Positions 1-8,505 of a DNA stretch of 48,768 nucleotides are shown piece by piece. Position 1 is the first letter of the stretch. Every line of letters starts with the position of its first letter. Source of the stretch: a marine bacterium B5-7 (lineage in GTDB: Bacteria > Pseudomonadota > Gammaproteobacteria > Arenicellales > CAJQKF01); NCBI GenBank assembly GCA_021604525.1, contig BQJD01000026.1:1-48768 (forward strand). The letters run 5' to 3'. The translations under genes were made by a program, and so were the position numbers. Below the pieces are notes generated by a model. That model saw nothing but the letters and a program-made list of their open reading frames with translations, was not told the DNA's origin and searched no databases.

Positions 1-103
1 GTGCCGGAATCCTGAACACCGACAGCAGTCCGAGCAAGGCAACGACTGCCGCGACTATCGCCACTGCGGCCGGGTTTGCGAGGCTGGTTTGAGTCAGGCG
101 CAT
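1..103 (-). CDS. RND-family efflux transporter, N-terminal fragment
   Basis: The minus strand opens with ATG at 103 and reads 34 codons without a stop to the window edge. The peptide starts MRLTQTSLANPAAV and then becomes a continuous hydrophobic stretch. That pattern (a short Ser/Leu-x-Asn-Pro segment leading into the first transmembrane helix) is typical of the inner-membrane pump subunit of RND efflux systems of the AcrB/MexB/CusA class, which export drugs, metals or lipids using the proton gradient together with a periplasmic adaptor and an outer-membrane channel. Only the first helix is visible, so the substrate class and any adaptor gene cannot be stated. The family call is an inference from this short N-terminus. 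Confidence 0.6.
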   Translation of the reverse strand, partial: MRLTQTSLANPAAVAIVAAVVALLGLLSVFRIPA

Positions 104-544
104 ACGGCCGCTCCACTAAGGGTCAATCGAGGGTCATTCCGAAGATCGCAGATACATTGACCGCAGACAAGTATAAAGGTGCGGAGGAATATACCGAATG
201 TCAGGGCGTGTGGGGAACCGGATGACGCGGGACATCACGAAAGTAGGCCAAACGTGGGCATCCCCACTTCCGAACTGATCGGGGTGAGAAGATTTGATTT
301 GGATCGCTCCAAGGCGATCCTCACTTCTTCGAGTCGCCCGCGGCATCCATACGGCTGTATTTCTGCGTTACGATAAGTGTGGCATCAGCGATGGCTACCG
401 CGGTCTCGAATTCCTTCGCTCTTTCGGGGTAATCAGCATTGTCGCTATTCGTAACTTTTGCTGTCTGGCTTTCTGGGTACACTCACGTCTGCTAAGACAA
501 TCGAGCGATACTATCATCGCGCTCTTACCCAGGACCCTATACCA
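104..544. other. Intergenic stretch between the RND gene and the MscS gene
   Basis: No convincing gene is seen in these 441 bases. They hold a copy of the 3' end of tRNA-Pro (277-298, listed separately) and, next to it, a 7-bp stem hairpin at 301-320 (GGATCGC/GCGATCC). The divergent promoters of the two flanking genes should also lie here, but I could not single out convincing -35/-10 pairs. Confidence 0.5.
277..298 (-). repeat. Copy of the tRNA-Pro 3' end (att-like direct repeat)
   Basis: Twenty-one of 22 bases are identical to 1848-1869, the 3' end of the tRNA-Pro gene including its encoded CCA. The one difference lies in the CCA. The core TCGGGGTGAGAAGATTTGA is exact over 19 bases and in the same orientation. 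The rest of the tRNA is not present here. A 3'-end-only copy is what integration of an element at a tRNA gene leaves behind. Confidence 0.65.
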
Positions 545-1756
545 ATGTTCGAAAAACTCGGCCTGATTCACCCGCTTCTCCCGCCCGCCGCCGGCCTGAC
601 GGCGCTGTTTGCCGGTGCAATCATCATCAACCTGATCACCAAGTACGTGCTGCTCGCCACTGTCCGAGCGCATGCGAAACGATCCGCCCAGACCTGGGAT
701 GACGCGCTGGTTGCGCACAATGTCTTCGGTCGTCTCGTGCAAGTGGTGCCGGCGCTGATCGTGTTTGTCGGCGTGCCATTCGTCCCTGGCCTATCGGAAG
801 GTATTGCACAGCTTATGCGCAATGTTGCCATGGGCTTCATGGTGTTGATGTTGACGCTTGCGCTGACTGCCGCGCTAAGCGCAGCAAACACGATCTACGC
901 ATCTTCACCTGTTGCAAAAGACCGTCCGTTGAAAGGGTTTGTGCAACTGATGCAGATCGTCATCTGGGTCCTGGGTGGGGTGATGATGATAGCGGCGGTG
1001 CTGGACCGATCGCCGCTGCTGCTGCTCAGCGGTTTTGGCGCGATGACCGCTATTTTGCTGCTGATATTCAAGGACACGATTCTTTCGCTGGTTGCTAGCG
1101 TGCAAATCACAGCGCAGGACATGGTGCGCGTCGGTGACTGGATCGAGATGCCGCAGTTTGGCGCCGACGGCGACGTGGTTGACGTGCAACTCCACACCGT
1201 CAAGGTGCAAAACTGGGACAAGACAATCACGACGGTTCCGACGCATCGGTTGATTACCGACTCGTTCAAGAATTGGCGCGGCATGTCGGAGACGGGTGCC
1301 CGGCGAATCAAGCGAGCTATTTATATCGATGTGTCTACTATTCGGGCGCAGACAGAACAAGAGATTGCGCACTTTAAACGTTTCGCGCTCCTGAAGGACT
1401 ACATCAAGAACAAACAACAGGAACTGGCCGACTATAATGCGGGACTGCCAATGGAGGTGGACGCAGAGGTCAACCAGCGTCGGCTGACGAACGTTGGTAC
1501 GTTTCGTGCTTACGCTTACAATTACCTGAAGAACCATCCAAAAATCGACAAAAACATGACGTTGATTGTGCGTCAGCTCAGCCCGGGCCCTGAAGGACTG
1601 CCCCTGGAAATGTATTGCTTCACGAACACGACCGAATGGGTCGAGTATGAAGGTATCCAGTCAGACATCTTCGATCACCTGCTCGCAATCGTGGCGGAAT
1701 TTGGACTGCGTCTGTATCAGAAGCCGGCGGGGTCAGATTTCGCGAATCTCAGGTGA
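545..1756 (+). CDS. ybdG: Mechanosensitive ion channel, MscS family, YbdG/MscM-like
   Basis: This inner-membrane channel of 403 residues releases solutes when membrane tension rises during hypo-osmotic shock. Several N-terminal hydrophobic segments precede the MscS pore and beta domains. The segments FGAMTAILLLIFKDTILSLVAS, GDWIEMPQFGADGDVV, TVKVQNWDKTITTVPTHRL and SFKNWRGMSETGARRIKR closely follow E. coli YbdG, as does the C-terminal part ending in FDHLLAIVAEFGLRLYQKP. An upstream in-frame ATG at 458 exists, but the start at 545 (MFEKLGLIHP) follows AGGA at suitable spacing and gives the normal family length. It is transcribed alone, convergent with the ispB/tRNA-Pro unit and flanked by the two tRNA-Pro 3'-end copies. 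Confidence 0.9.
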   Translation: MFEKLGLIHPLLPPAAGLTALFAGAIIINLITKYVLLATVRAHAKRSAQTWDDALVAHNVFGRLVQVVPALIVFVGVPFVPGLSEGIAQLMRNVAMGFMVLMLTLALTAALSAANTIYASSPVAKDRPLKGFVQLMQIVIWVLGGVMMIAAVLDRSPLLLLSGFGAMTAILLLIFKDTILSLVASVQITAQDMVRVGDWIEMPQFGADGDVVDVQLHTVKVQNWDKTITTVPTHRLITDSFKNWRGMSETGARRIKRAIYIDVSTIRAQTEQEIAHFKRFALLKDYIKNKQQELADYNAGLPMEVDAEVNQRRLTNVGTFRAYAYNYLKNHPKIDKNMTLIVRQLSPGPEGLPLEMYCFTNTTEWVEYEGIQSDIFDHLLAIVAEFGLRLYQKPAGSDFANLR

Positions 1757-1800
1757 GAAGTTGGACATTTATTTGTTCCAATTCAACCGGCTACTCAACG

Positions 1801-1834
1801 AAAAAAAGCCGCTCGAATCGTGCAAGAGCGGCTT
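1801..1834 (-). terminator. Rho-independent terminator of the ispB-tRNA-Pro unit
   Basis: The 9-bp perfect stem AAGCCGCTC/GAGCGGCTT (1806-1814 with 1826-1834) has an 11-nt loop. On the minus strand it runs straight into seven T residues, just beyond the 3' end of tRNA-Pro. Read from the plus strand it could also slow transcription leaving the MscS gene, but the U-tract favours the minus direction. Confidence 0.8.
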
Positions 1835-1847
1835 TGTTCCCAATGCG

Positions 1848-1924
1848 TGGTCGGGGTGAGAAGATTTGAACTTCCGGCCCCTGCCTCCCGAAGACAGTGC
1901 TCTACCAGGCTGAGCTACACCCCG
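1848..1924 (-). tRNA. tRNA-Pro (anticodon CGG)
   Basis: A 77-nt cloverleaf with encoded CCA. The acceptor stem is CGGGGTG/CACCCCG with the C1-G72 pair typical of tRNA-Pro. The D-arm is GCTC/GAGC. The anticodon stem CTGTC/GGCAG encloses TTCGGGA, so the anticodon is CGG (reads CCG). The T-arm is GAAG-TTCAAAT-CTTC inside the usual 5-bp stem context. It lies 41 nt downstream of ispB on the same strand and is probably processed from that transcript. Its 3' end is duplicated at 277-298. Confidence 0.95.
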
Positions 1925-1965
1925 TGTACGAATATATGTGTGCCGTGGGTCGCTTTGATCGGATA

Positions 1966-3012
1966 TCAGAAAGTCCGGGCGACTGAGAACTCGGCGAGGT
2001 TCTCGAGGGCCTGCCGGTATCGGGAATCGGGCAGACATTTGAGCGCTTGTTTGGCCAGATTTGCCTCGGCAACCGCTCGGCGCGAAGTGTACGCAAGTGC
2101 ACCGGTAGATTCAATTATTTGTGTAATTCGGGTGATGCTCTCCCGGTCACCGTTTTCAATGGCGTTGCGAATGATTTCCTGATCAGCCTTGCTGGCTGTT
2201 TTCATGGCCTGTATCACCGGCAGGGTGGGCTTACCCTCGGCCAGGTCATCGCCGGGATCTTTACCCATGGAGGCCGCATCCTGGGTGTAATCGAGCATAT
2301 CGTCGACGATCTGAAATGCCGTGCCGAGATGCCGTCCATAGGCAGCCAGTCCAAGGTATACCGATTCATCTGCATCACTTATAACAGCGGCCAGTTGTCC
2401 AGCGGACTCAAACAGTTTGGCGGTCTTGCGGGTGATTGTTTCGAGGTATTGATTCTCGGTGAGGTCGGCCGAGTGGGCGTTGAGCAACTGCATGACTTCG
2501 CCTTCGGCGATGCGGTTGGTGGTATGGGCCATCACATCCATTACCGCCATTTTGTTGGTCTTGACCATCATCTCAAAGGCGCGGGAATACAGAAAATCTC
2601 CCACCAGCACGCTGGCCTCATTGCCCCAAACGGCATTTGCGGTGGCGTTACCCCGTCTCAAGTCAGAATTGTCTACCACGTCGTCGTGGAGCAGGGTGGC
2701 GGTGTGGATAAATTCGATTACTGCTGCAAGCAATACGGCATTTTGATTGGTATCGTCCAGTCCGAGGGTCCGGCTGCAAAGCAGAAGAGTCAATGGTCGA
2801 AGGCGCTTGCCGCCACTATTGATAATGTAGGCGCTCAAGCTGTTGATCAGCGCGATATCGGAGTTCAGGTTCCCTTTAATACACTGGTTAACGGCTTGCA
2901 TTCCCGATTCCACAAGCTGTGCGGCATCGCTAAGCAGGTTTCGGCTGGCTTGCTCTGTGGACAATATGCCGACTTCGGCTGTGTCAAGATTCGCGGGAGA
3001 CCCTGGATTCAT
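1966..3012 (-). CDS. ispB: Octaprenyl diphosphate synthase
   Basis: This trans-prenyltransferase condenses isopentenyl diphosphate onto farnesyl diphosphate to make the C40-type side chain of ubiquinone/menaquinone. The 348 residues carry both Asp-rich motifs that bind Mg-diphosphate: LLHDDVVDNSDLRRG (first DDxxD) and FQIVDDMLDYTQD (second), plus GKRLRPLTLLL and GDDLAEGKPTLP. Sequence and length follow E. coli IspB with an N-terminal extension of about 25 residues, so a start further inside is possible. AGGA lies very close to the ATG used. The gene is divergent from rplU-rpmA, the usual arrangement in Gammaproteobacteria, and is followed by tRNA-Pro. Confidence 0.95.
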   Translation of the reverse strand: MNPGSPANLDTAEVGILSTEQASRNLLSDAAQLVESGMQAVNQCIKGNLNSDIALINSLSAYIINSGGKRLRPLTLLLCSRTLGLDDTNQNAVLLAAVIEFIHTATLLHDDVVDNSDLRRGNATANAVWGNEASVLVGDFLYSRAFEMMVKTNKMAVMDVMAHTTNRIAEGEVMQLLNAHSADLTENQYLETITRKTAKLFESAGQLAAVISDADESVYLGLAAYGRHLGTAFQIVDDMLDYTQDAASMGKDPGDDLAEGKPTLPVIQAMKTASKADQEIIRNAIENGDRESITRITQIIESTGALAYTSRRAVAEANLAKQALKCLPDSRYRQALENLAEFSVARTF

Positions 3013-3156
3013 TTCCTGAAGCGATCAAGTAAAGGGGTGAATACGGAATTTGCGGTAGCTTAAGGGTTAAATACTGTTGTTGGAGTATTATTATAAGTTC
3101 TTTGACCGATTTATGCGGTATCGGTTTCAGGTATGTGAAGTAAACGCCGGGGAACA

Positions 3157-3185
3157 TTGACGTAGCCCCCAAGAGTCACTAAAAT
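3157..3185 (+). promoter_or_regulatory. Sigma-70 promoter of rplU-rpmA
   Basis: TTGACG at 3157-3162 and TAAAAT at 3180-3185 are separated by exactly 17 bp. Transcription would begin near 3192, about 35 nt before the rplU start codon. This is the best promoter match in the ispB/rplU divergent region. Confidence 0.7.
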
Positions 3186-3226
3186 CGCGCGGTTTTACAG
3201 ATTCACGCTTTAGCGGAGAAAACCAG

Positions 3227-3535
3227 ATGTACGCGGTAGTAGAAACCGGTGGCAAGCAGTACAAGGTCGCGGTTGGCGACACCCTCAAGGTAGAGAAATT
3301 ACCCGTTGAAGCCGGTGAGTCGATTTCACTCGATCGGGTTCTTATGGTCGCCGATGGCGAAAATGTCGAGGTAGGCAAGCCGGTTCTGGAAGGTCGCGCG
3401 GTTGCGGCAACTGTTCTGGCTCAGGGGCGTGGTGAGAAGATCCGGGTGTTCAAGATGAAGCGTCGCAAGGGCTACCGACGAACCCAAGGTCATCGGCAGT
3501 CCTATACGGAACTTGAGATTACCTCGATTAATTGA
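3227..3535 (+). CDS. rplU: 50S ribosomal protein L21
   Basis: L21 is a structural protein of the large subunit that contacts 23S rRNA domain II. The 102 residues begin [18 protein letters not shown] and end with the RNA-binding segment [26 protein letters not shown], characteristic of the family at full normal length. It is the first gene of the conserved rplU-rpmA pair, with its own promoter upstream and a terminator after rpmA. Confidence 0.98.
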   Translation: MYAVVETGGKQYKVAVGDTLKVEKLPVEAGESISLDRVLMVADGENVEVGKPVLEGRAVAATVLAQGRGEKIRVFKMKRRKGYRRTQGHRQSYTELEITSIN

Positions 3536-3637
3536 TTTCAAACCTGTTATTGGCCGGTGTTCACCGCGCACATGACAGCAATTTTCCGGAGCCCTCAGTA
3601 GATGGATTCTGGCAAGTTTTCGGAGATATAAAACGAA

Positions 3638-3895
3638 ATGGCACATAAAAAAGCAGGCGGCAGTTCACGCAACGGTCGCGATTCAGAATCCAAACGACTC
3701 GGCGTCAAGCGCTACGGTGGCCAGAGCGTCCTGGCCGGTAATATTATTGTTCGCCAGCGTGGCAGCGCGTTCCATCCCGGTGAAAATGTCGGCATGGGTC
3801 GCGATCACACATTGTTCGCCTTGACCGAAGGAAACGTTAAGTTCAGCGTCAAGGGCCCGCGTAATCGAAGAACGGTGAGCGTGGTTACCGAGTGA
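3638..3895 (+). CDS. rpmA: 50S ribosomal protein L27
   Basis: L27 sits at the peptidyl transferase centre, where its N-terminal tail contacts the CCA end of the P-site tRNA. The 85-residue product starts [20 protein letters not shown], the invariant tail, and keeps the [15 protein letters not shown] core. It lacks the cleavable N-terminal extension seen in Firmicutes. It lies 102 nt after rplU and is followed by a strong intrinsic terminator. Confidence 0.98.
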   Translation: MAHKKAGGSSRNGRDSESKRLGVKRYGGQSVLAGNIIVRQRGSAFHPGENVGMGRDHTLFALTEGNVKFSVKGPRNRRTVSVVTE

Positions 3896-3917
3896 ACGAT
3901 TGACAAGTTTCGGAACG

Positions 3918-3943
3918 ACCCCGCTCATCAGGCGGGGTTTTTT
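3918..3943 (+). terminator. Rho-independent terminator after rpmA
   Basis: The stem ACCCCGC/GCGGGGT has a 7-nt loop and runs into six T residues, 22 nt after the rpmA stop codon. It separates rplU-rpmA from obgE-proB. Confidence 0.9.
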
Positions 3944-4151
3944 CGTTATGGACCAGAGCCTGTCTCAACATGGCTGCAACCCACAAATGCTCATCTACCC
4001 ATGTAAACTGCGCGCTTTCTCTCCCATTTGCCTTGTTCTGACGGCGTTCGCTCACTTTGAGTCAGGTTTTACAAAAGTCATGACATGGACAAATTACGGA
4101 CCATATTCGTGTCAAAGTCGGAAAACATCTGTTAATAAATTTTGAGTAATT

Positions 4152-5195
4152 ATGAAGTTCGTCGATGAAGCGATTATCTCGGTGCATGCAGGTAACGGCG
4201 GCCACGGCTGCTTAAGCTTCCTGCGCGAGAAGTTTAGACCCATGGGAGGCCCCGATGGTGGCGACGGTGGGCGTGGAGGCGACGTGGTGCTGATTACCGA
4301 CGAAGGCATCAACACGTTAGCCGATTTCCGTTTCACGCGCACATTCAAAGCCAGGACGGGCGTCGGCGGTGCCGGCAAGAATCGTGCGGGTAAAAGAGGC
4401 GATGATTGCATTATCAAAATGCCGTCCGGGACCCTGGTATACGATGCAGATACTGGAGAATTGATCATTGACATGGCGACGGTATCGACACCGTTCGTGA
4501 TCGCCCAAGGTGGCTACGGAGGCGCCGGGAATGCGCGTTTCAAGAGCAGCACAAACCAGGCACCGAGACGAACCACGCTGGGCGCGCCGGGCGAAGAGCG
4601 GCGCCTGAAACTGGAGCTGCGCGTACTTGCGGATGTCGGCCTTCTCGGCTTGCCTAATGCGGGCAAATCGACACTGCTTCGAGCCATTTCCAATGCTCGT
4701 CCGCGTGTGGCCGAGTATCCGTTTACCACACTGCACCCGGAGCTGGGTGTCGTCGATATGGGTTCGTTCGATGGTTTTGTGGTAGCAGATATTCCCGGTC
4801 TGATTGAAGGCGCGGCCGGCGGTGCTGGACTTGGCATACGATTCCTTAAACACCTGATGCGTACCCGCCTGCTATTACATATTGTCGATATATCGGGCAT
4901 GGATCCGGAAACCGAACCGGTTCAGGCGATTCGCACCATAGAAAATGAAATTGATGCATTCAAGAACGACCTCGACAGCATGCCCCGCTGGCTGGTGTTT
5001 AATAAGATCGACTGCTTCGAGTCGGACGAGGCGCAGCGTATTGTTAACGAGATCGTCGCGACAATTGACTGGCAGGGGCCCGCATATCTGTTGTCAGCGG
5101 TAACTGGTGCCGGCTGTGACCTGCTGATACGTGATATCGCTAGTGGGCTTAAAGAGATGCGTGAGAGCGAGCAGCACGCCAAGGGCGAAGCTTAA
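4152..5195 (+). CDS. obgE: GTPase ObgE/CgtA, ribosome assembly
   Basis: This essential GTPase binds the 50S subunit, acts in late ribosome assembly and links to the stringent response. Residues 1 to about 158 form the glycine-rich Obg fold (GGPDGGDGGRGGDV, GVGGAGKNRAGKRG). The G domain follows with G1 GLPNAGKSTLL, G2 YPFTTLHPELG, G3 VADIPGLIEGA and G4 NKID. The 347-residue length is shorter than E. coli ObgE (390) because the acidic C-terminal tail is nearly absent, as in many relatives. Its stop codon overlaps the proB start by one base (TAATG), suggesting translational coupling. Confidence 0.97.
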   Translation: MKFVDEAIISVHAGNGGHGCLSFLREKFRPMGGPDGGDGGRGGDVVLITDEGINTLADFRFTRTFKARTGVGGAGKNRAGKRGDDCIIKMPSGTLVYDADTGELIIDMATVSTPFVIAQGGYGGAGNARFKSSTNQAPRRTTLGAPGEERRLKLELRVLADVGLLGLPNAGKSTLLRAISNARPRVAEYPFTTLHPELGVVDMGSFDGFVVADIPGLIEGAAGGAGLGIRFLKHLMRTRLLLHIVDISGMDPETEPVQAIRTIENEIDAFKNDLDSMPRWLVFNKIDCFESDEAQRIVNEIVATIDWQGPAYLLSAVTGAGCDLLIRDIASGLKEMRESEQHAKGEA

Positions 5196-6337
5196 TGGCA
5201 AACAATCTTCGTCCCACACGTCGACGGCGATGGGTCATCAAAATAGGAAGCGCCTTGCTGACCGGCCTGAAGGATGGCTTGAATCAGGCCATGATCGATC
5301 GATTGGCATCGATGATCGCCGCTGTTCGCGGTGAGGTGGATATTGTGGTGGTTTCATCCGGCTCTATTGCCGAAGGGCTGCAGCGGCTAGGCTGGCATCA
5401 GCGACCCCATGAGATCTATAAATTGCAGGCGGCAGCCGCTGTTGGGCAGATGGGTTTGATTCAGGCGTATGAAACTGCCTTCGGTGCCCACGGTATTAAA
5501 ACGGCGCAAGTATTGCTGACCAGTGATGATCTTGATAACCGCAAGCGTTATCTGAATGCGCGCAGTACGCTTACAGCGTTACTGAACTTCGGGGTCGTTC
5601 CGGTAATTAACGAGAACGATACCGTCATTACGGAAGAAATCCAGTTCGGTGACAACGATACCCTGGCAGCACTCGTTGCCAACCTTCTTGAGGCAGAATA
5701 TATGATTCTGTTTACCGATAAGGACGGCCTGTACGATCGTAATCCAGACCTTTATGACGATGCGAGGTTAATCGATCGGGTCAAGGCAGGAGATGCTCGT
5801 CTTGAAGAATTTGCCGGTGCCGGTGGGGTGCTTGGTCGCGGTGGCATGTTAACCAAAGTACGGGCAGCGCAAAAAGCCGCACGCTCGGGAACCCGTACAG
5901 TCATTGCTGCGGGGACACGTGATGATGTTCTCAAGGGTTTATTGAATGGCCAGGTACACGGCACGTTATTTGAACCAGCCTCCGGGCCAATCGCGGCACG
6001 CAAACGCTGGCTGGCAGGCCAGATGCGAGTTAGCGGGCGGTTGATACTGGATGATGGCGCAGTGCGGGTGTTGAAGGCAGCGGGAAGAAGTCTATTGCCG
6101 GTTGGCGTCACTGCCGTCGAAGGGGAATTTGAACGCGGTGCGCTGGTAGCCTGTTTTGACCGTGTCGGCATGGAAATCGCTCGCGGACTGATCAACTACG
6201 CGTCGACCGATGCAGTTCGTATTGCCGGTTTCGCCAGCGAACGAATCGAGGCTATTCTGGGGTATATCGACGAGCCCGAACTGATTCACCGCGATAATAT
6301 GGTTTTGGTGGCCGATCCGGCTGATACGCTCGTATAG
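5195..6337 (+). CDS. proB: Glutamate 5-kinase with PUA domain
   Basis: This enzyme catalyses the first step of proline synthesis, phosphorylating the gamma-carboxyl of glutamate with ATP. The amino-acid kinase domain occupies roughly residues 10-260 (VIKIGSALLTGLKDGL near the start, VVSSGSIAEG, NENDTVITEEIQFGDNDTLAALVA, FTDKDGLYDRNP, GGVLGRGGMLTKV). A C-terminal PUA domain covers roughly 285-370. The 380-residue length is close to E. coli ProB (367). It is coupled to obgE by a one-base stop/start overlap. proA is not nearby. Confidence 0.97.
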   Translation: MANNLRPTRRRRWVIKIGSALLTGLKDGLNQAMIDRLASMIAAVRGEVDIVVVSSGSIAEGLQRLGWHQRPHEIYKLQAAAAVGQMGLIQAYETAFGAHGIKTAQVLLTSDDLDNRKRYLNARSTLTALLNFGVVPVINENDTVITEEIQFGDNDTLAALVANLLEAEYMILFTDKDGLYDRNPDLYDDARLIDRVKAGDARLEEFAGAGGVLGRGGMLTKVRAAQKAARSGTRTVIAAGTRDDVLKGLLNGQVHGTLFEPASGPIAARKRWLAGQMRVSGRLILDDGAVRVLKAAGRSLLPVGVTAVEGEFERGALVACFDRVGMEIARGLINYASTDAVRIAGFASERIEAILGYIDEPELIHRDNMVLVADPADTLV

Positions 6338-6389
6338 TAGATAGCTCGAAGCAGATGGCCTGCAGGTGTGACACCTGGCTGGTGGACTC

Positions 6390-6476
6390 GTTACACATGC
6401 CTGCGGCGCATGTGTGACAAACTCAAGGAAGGTTTAGGGTGCTTAGGGTGTGGGGCCGGTTAAACGCCCCACATCC
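6390..6476. other. Two strong hairpins between convergent proB and rpsT
   Basis: Hairpin one: arms 6390-6400 and 6408-6418, 11 bp including one G-U, with a 7-nt loop. Hairpin two: arms 6446-6456 and 6466-6476, about 11 bp around GTGGGGC/GCCCCAC. Neither is followed by a T-tract on either strand, so they are not classical intrinsic terminators. They may protect the 3' ends of the two convergent transcripts. Confidence 0.45.
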
Positions 6477-6512
6477 CGAACCCGGATTCCGAACAGAACC
6501 CAGCGGAGCCTG

Positions 6513-6779
6513 TCAGGCGCTGATGGCCTTTAGCCGAGTGTTCAGACGGCTTTTCAGACGACTGGCTTTATTGCGGTTTTGCAGGTTTTTGCGTGCCGAG
6601 CGATCAAGCAGGGATGAGGCGGTGCGGTAGGCTTCGGTTGCCTCTTCCTTATTACCGGCCTCGACAAGCTTGATAAACTTCTTGATCTGGGTCCGCATTG
6701 CCGAACGCTGTGAAACATTCAACTCGCGTCGGACGATATTCTGCTTGGCACGCTTGCGCGCCTGGGGCGAATTGGCCAA
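6513..6779 (-). CDS. rpsT: 30S ribosomal protein S20 (UUG start)
   Basis: S20 is a small-subunit protein that binds the 5' domain and helix 44 of 16S rRNA. The family always begins (M)ANSPQARKRAKQ, and here the codon before Ala is TTG at 6779-6777, preceded by AGGAG with a 6-nt spacer. The start is therefore UUG, as in E. coli rpsT, where it contributes to autoregulation. This gives 88 residues, the normal length. An ATG 39 bases further upstream is in frame but would add a 13-residue extension not found in the family. It is divergent from murJ and convergent with proB. Confidence 0.93.
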   Translation of the reverse strand: MANSPQARKRAKQNIVRRELNVSQRSAMRTQIKKFIKLVEAGNKEEATEAYRTASSLLDRSARKNLQNRNKASRLKSRLNTRLKAISA

Positions 6780-6942
6780 TTGGGGCTCCTTGGTGAAAAT
6801 CAGTTTGGTTGGCTGCATCGGGTGACAGTGCTGTCGTCACGGAATGCGTCCAACGCGTAACTCTAAACCGCGCGAATGTGCCAGAATCCGGCCCTTCAGT
6901 CAATAACAACAGTAATTATCTTAAAGTGCTCACTAACCCTGA

Positions 6943-8505
6943 ATGTCCCTGAAATTACTTAAATCGACGTCCGTCGTTGGCATCATGACACTGGTCTCGC
7001 GCATATCGGGTCTGGTTCGCGACATGGTGTTTGCCCAGTTTCTGGGTGCCGGTCTGCTGGCAGATGCATTTTTTATCGCCTTCAGAATTCCGAATTTTCT
7101 ACGTCGAATATTTGGCGAAGGGGCATTCACTGTTGCCTTTGTGCCAGTTTTCTCAAGCGTTCATGAGCACAGAAACCCCGAAGAGGTCAGGCGTTTCCTG
7201 GCGCTGATGTCCGGACGACTCGGCCTGATTCTGATCTTACTTAGTCTTGCCGGTATCGTCTTTGCGGCACCCATCGTATCGATATTGGCGCCTGGTTATA
7301 CGGATGATCCGGTGAAGTTTGCAGCAACCGTCGATACTTTGCGACTAACATTTCCCTATTTGTTTTTTATCTCGCTGGTGGCCATGTCGGCGGGTATTCT
7401 GAATACCTGTGGTCGCTTCGCAGCGGCGGCGATTACGCCTGTCTTCCTGAATATTTCTCTGATAGCGGCCGTCCTGTGGTTGATGCCTTTGTTGGATAAT
7501 GCCGCCATTGCACTTGGCTCGGGTGTGTTGATTGCAGGCGTTGTGCAGCTATTGTTTCAGTTGCCGCATCTACGCAGGGAAGGTCTCGTGCCGCGCCCCG
7601 CGCTATTCGCCCGTGAACAGGAAAAAGGCGATATAGATACTGCTGTAGGCAAAGTGTTTCGACTCATGCTGCCAGCAATTTTCGGCTCGTCGATTGCTCA
7701 GCTCAATGTTCTCGTCAATACCATACTGGCATCGTTCCTGGTCACTGGCAGCGTATCGTGGCTTTACTATTCCGATCGGCTCATGGAATTTCCCTTAGGT
7801 GTATTTGGTGTTGCTCTGGCGACGGCTATTTTGCCTGGGCTGTCACGTTCATTTGCCAATGATGACACTGACAGCTTCAACAGGAGTCTGAATGTGGCCC
7901 TTCGCTGGACGCTGCTCATCAGTATTCCGGCTGCGGCAGGCCTGGCCATTTTGTCGGTGCCATTGTTGGCAACGATGTTTAACTATCGAGAATTCAGCGC
8001 GCATGATGTGTTGATGTCGGCCGCGGCTTTACGTGCCTATGCGGTTGGTCTGGTGGGTTTTGTGTTCGTCAAGATTCTGGCACCGGGGTTTTTTGCTCGC
8101 CAAAATACCGCCACGCCAGTAAAGATCGGCGCATTGTCCATGGTGGTTAATCTGTTTTTCTCACTGGCCTTGTTTACCTGGCTGGCTCATGTTGGACTGG
8201 CTGTGGCAACCAGTATTGCGGCTATCGTCAATGCTTCATTGCTTGGTTATACACTTAAAAAACAGGGTGTTCTCAAGGTTGAATCCGGCGTGAAACGTCT
8301 TGGGTTTCAGGTTATCGTAGCCACGTTGGCAATGATGGTGGTGATCTGGCTGATGGCTGGATCCGATGCGGACTGGCTCGATACGCAGGCTGTTTATAGA
8401 ATAGGGCGGCTTGCCTTGACGGTGGTCGTTGGCATTGCTGTTTATATCGCCACCCTGGGATTACTCGGCGTGAGGCCTGGTCAGCTGGTTATTAAAGATG
8501 CCTGA
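6943..8505 (+). CDS. murJ: Lipid II flippase MurJ (MviN)
   Basis: This polytopic inner-membrane protein of the MOP exporter superfamily moves lipid-linked peptidoglycan precursor to the periplasmic face. The 520 residues are hydrophobic throughout, consistent with 14 helices. They keep family signatures including TMVSRISGLVRD-type TLVSRISGLVRDMVFAQ near the N-terminus, AFFIAFRIPNFLRRIFGEGAF, and WLYYSDRLMEFPLGVFGVALATAILPGLS in the middle. The rpsT-murJ-ribF order is common in Gammaproteobacteria. The following gene overlaps its 3' end by 8 bases. Confidence 0.96.
   Translation: MSLKLLKSTSVVGIMTLVSRISGLVRDMVFAQFLGAGLLADAFFIAFRIPNFLRRIFGEGAFTVAFVPVFSSVHEHRNPEEVRRFLALMSGRLGLILILLSLAGIVFAAPIVSILAPGYTDDPVKFAATVDTLRLTFPYLFFISLVAMSAGILNTCGRFAAAAITPVFLNISLIAAVLWLMPLLDNAAIALGSGVLIAGVVQLLFQLPHLRREGLVPRPALFAREQEKGDIDTAVGKVFRLMLPAIFGSSIAQLNVLVNTILASFLVTGSVSWLYYSDRLMEFPLGVFGVALATAILPGLSRSFANDDTDSFNRSLNVALRWTLLISIPAAAGLAILSVPLLATMFNYREFSAHDVLMSAAALRAYAVGLVGFVFVKILAPGFFARQNTATPVKIGALSMVVNLFFSLALFTWLAHVGLAVATSIAAIVNASLLGYTLKKQGVLKVESGVKRLGFQVIVATLAMMVVIWLMAGSDADWLDTQAVYRIGRLALTVVVGIAVYIATLGLLGVRPGQLVIKDA

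Noticed and set aside
134-346. Minus-strand 70-codon frame between the RND and MscS genes
   Set aside because: It passes through the tRNA-Pro 3'-end copy, giving the usual KSSHPDQ-type artefact peptide; no domain or ribosome site.
1769-2182. Open frames overlapping tRNA-Pro on both strands
   Set aside because: They read through the tRNA and its terminator or the ispB antisense strand; no protein family resemblance.
2047-3063. 338-codon plus-strand frame opposite ispB
   Set aside because: It is the antisense shadow of ispB, whose sense frame matches the polyprenyl synthase family throughout.
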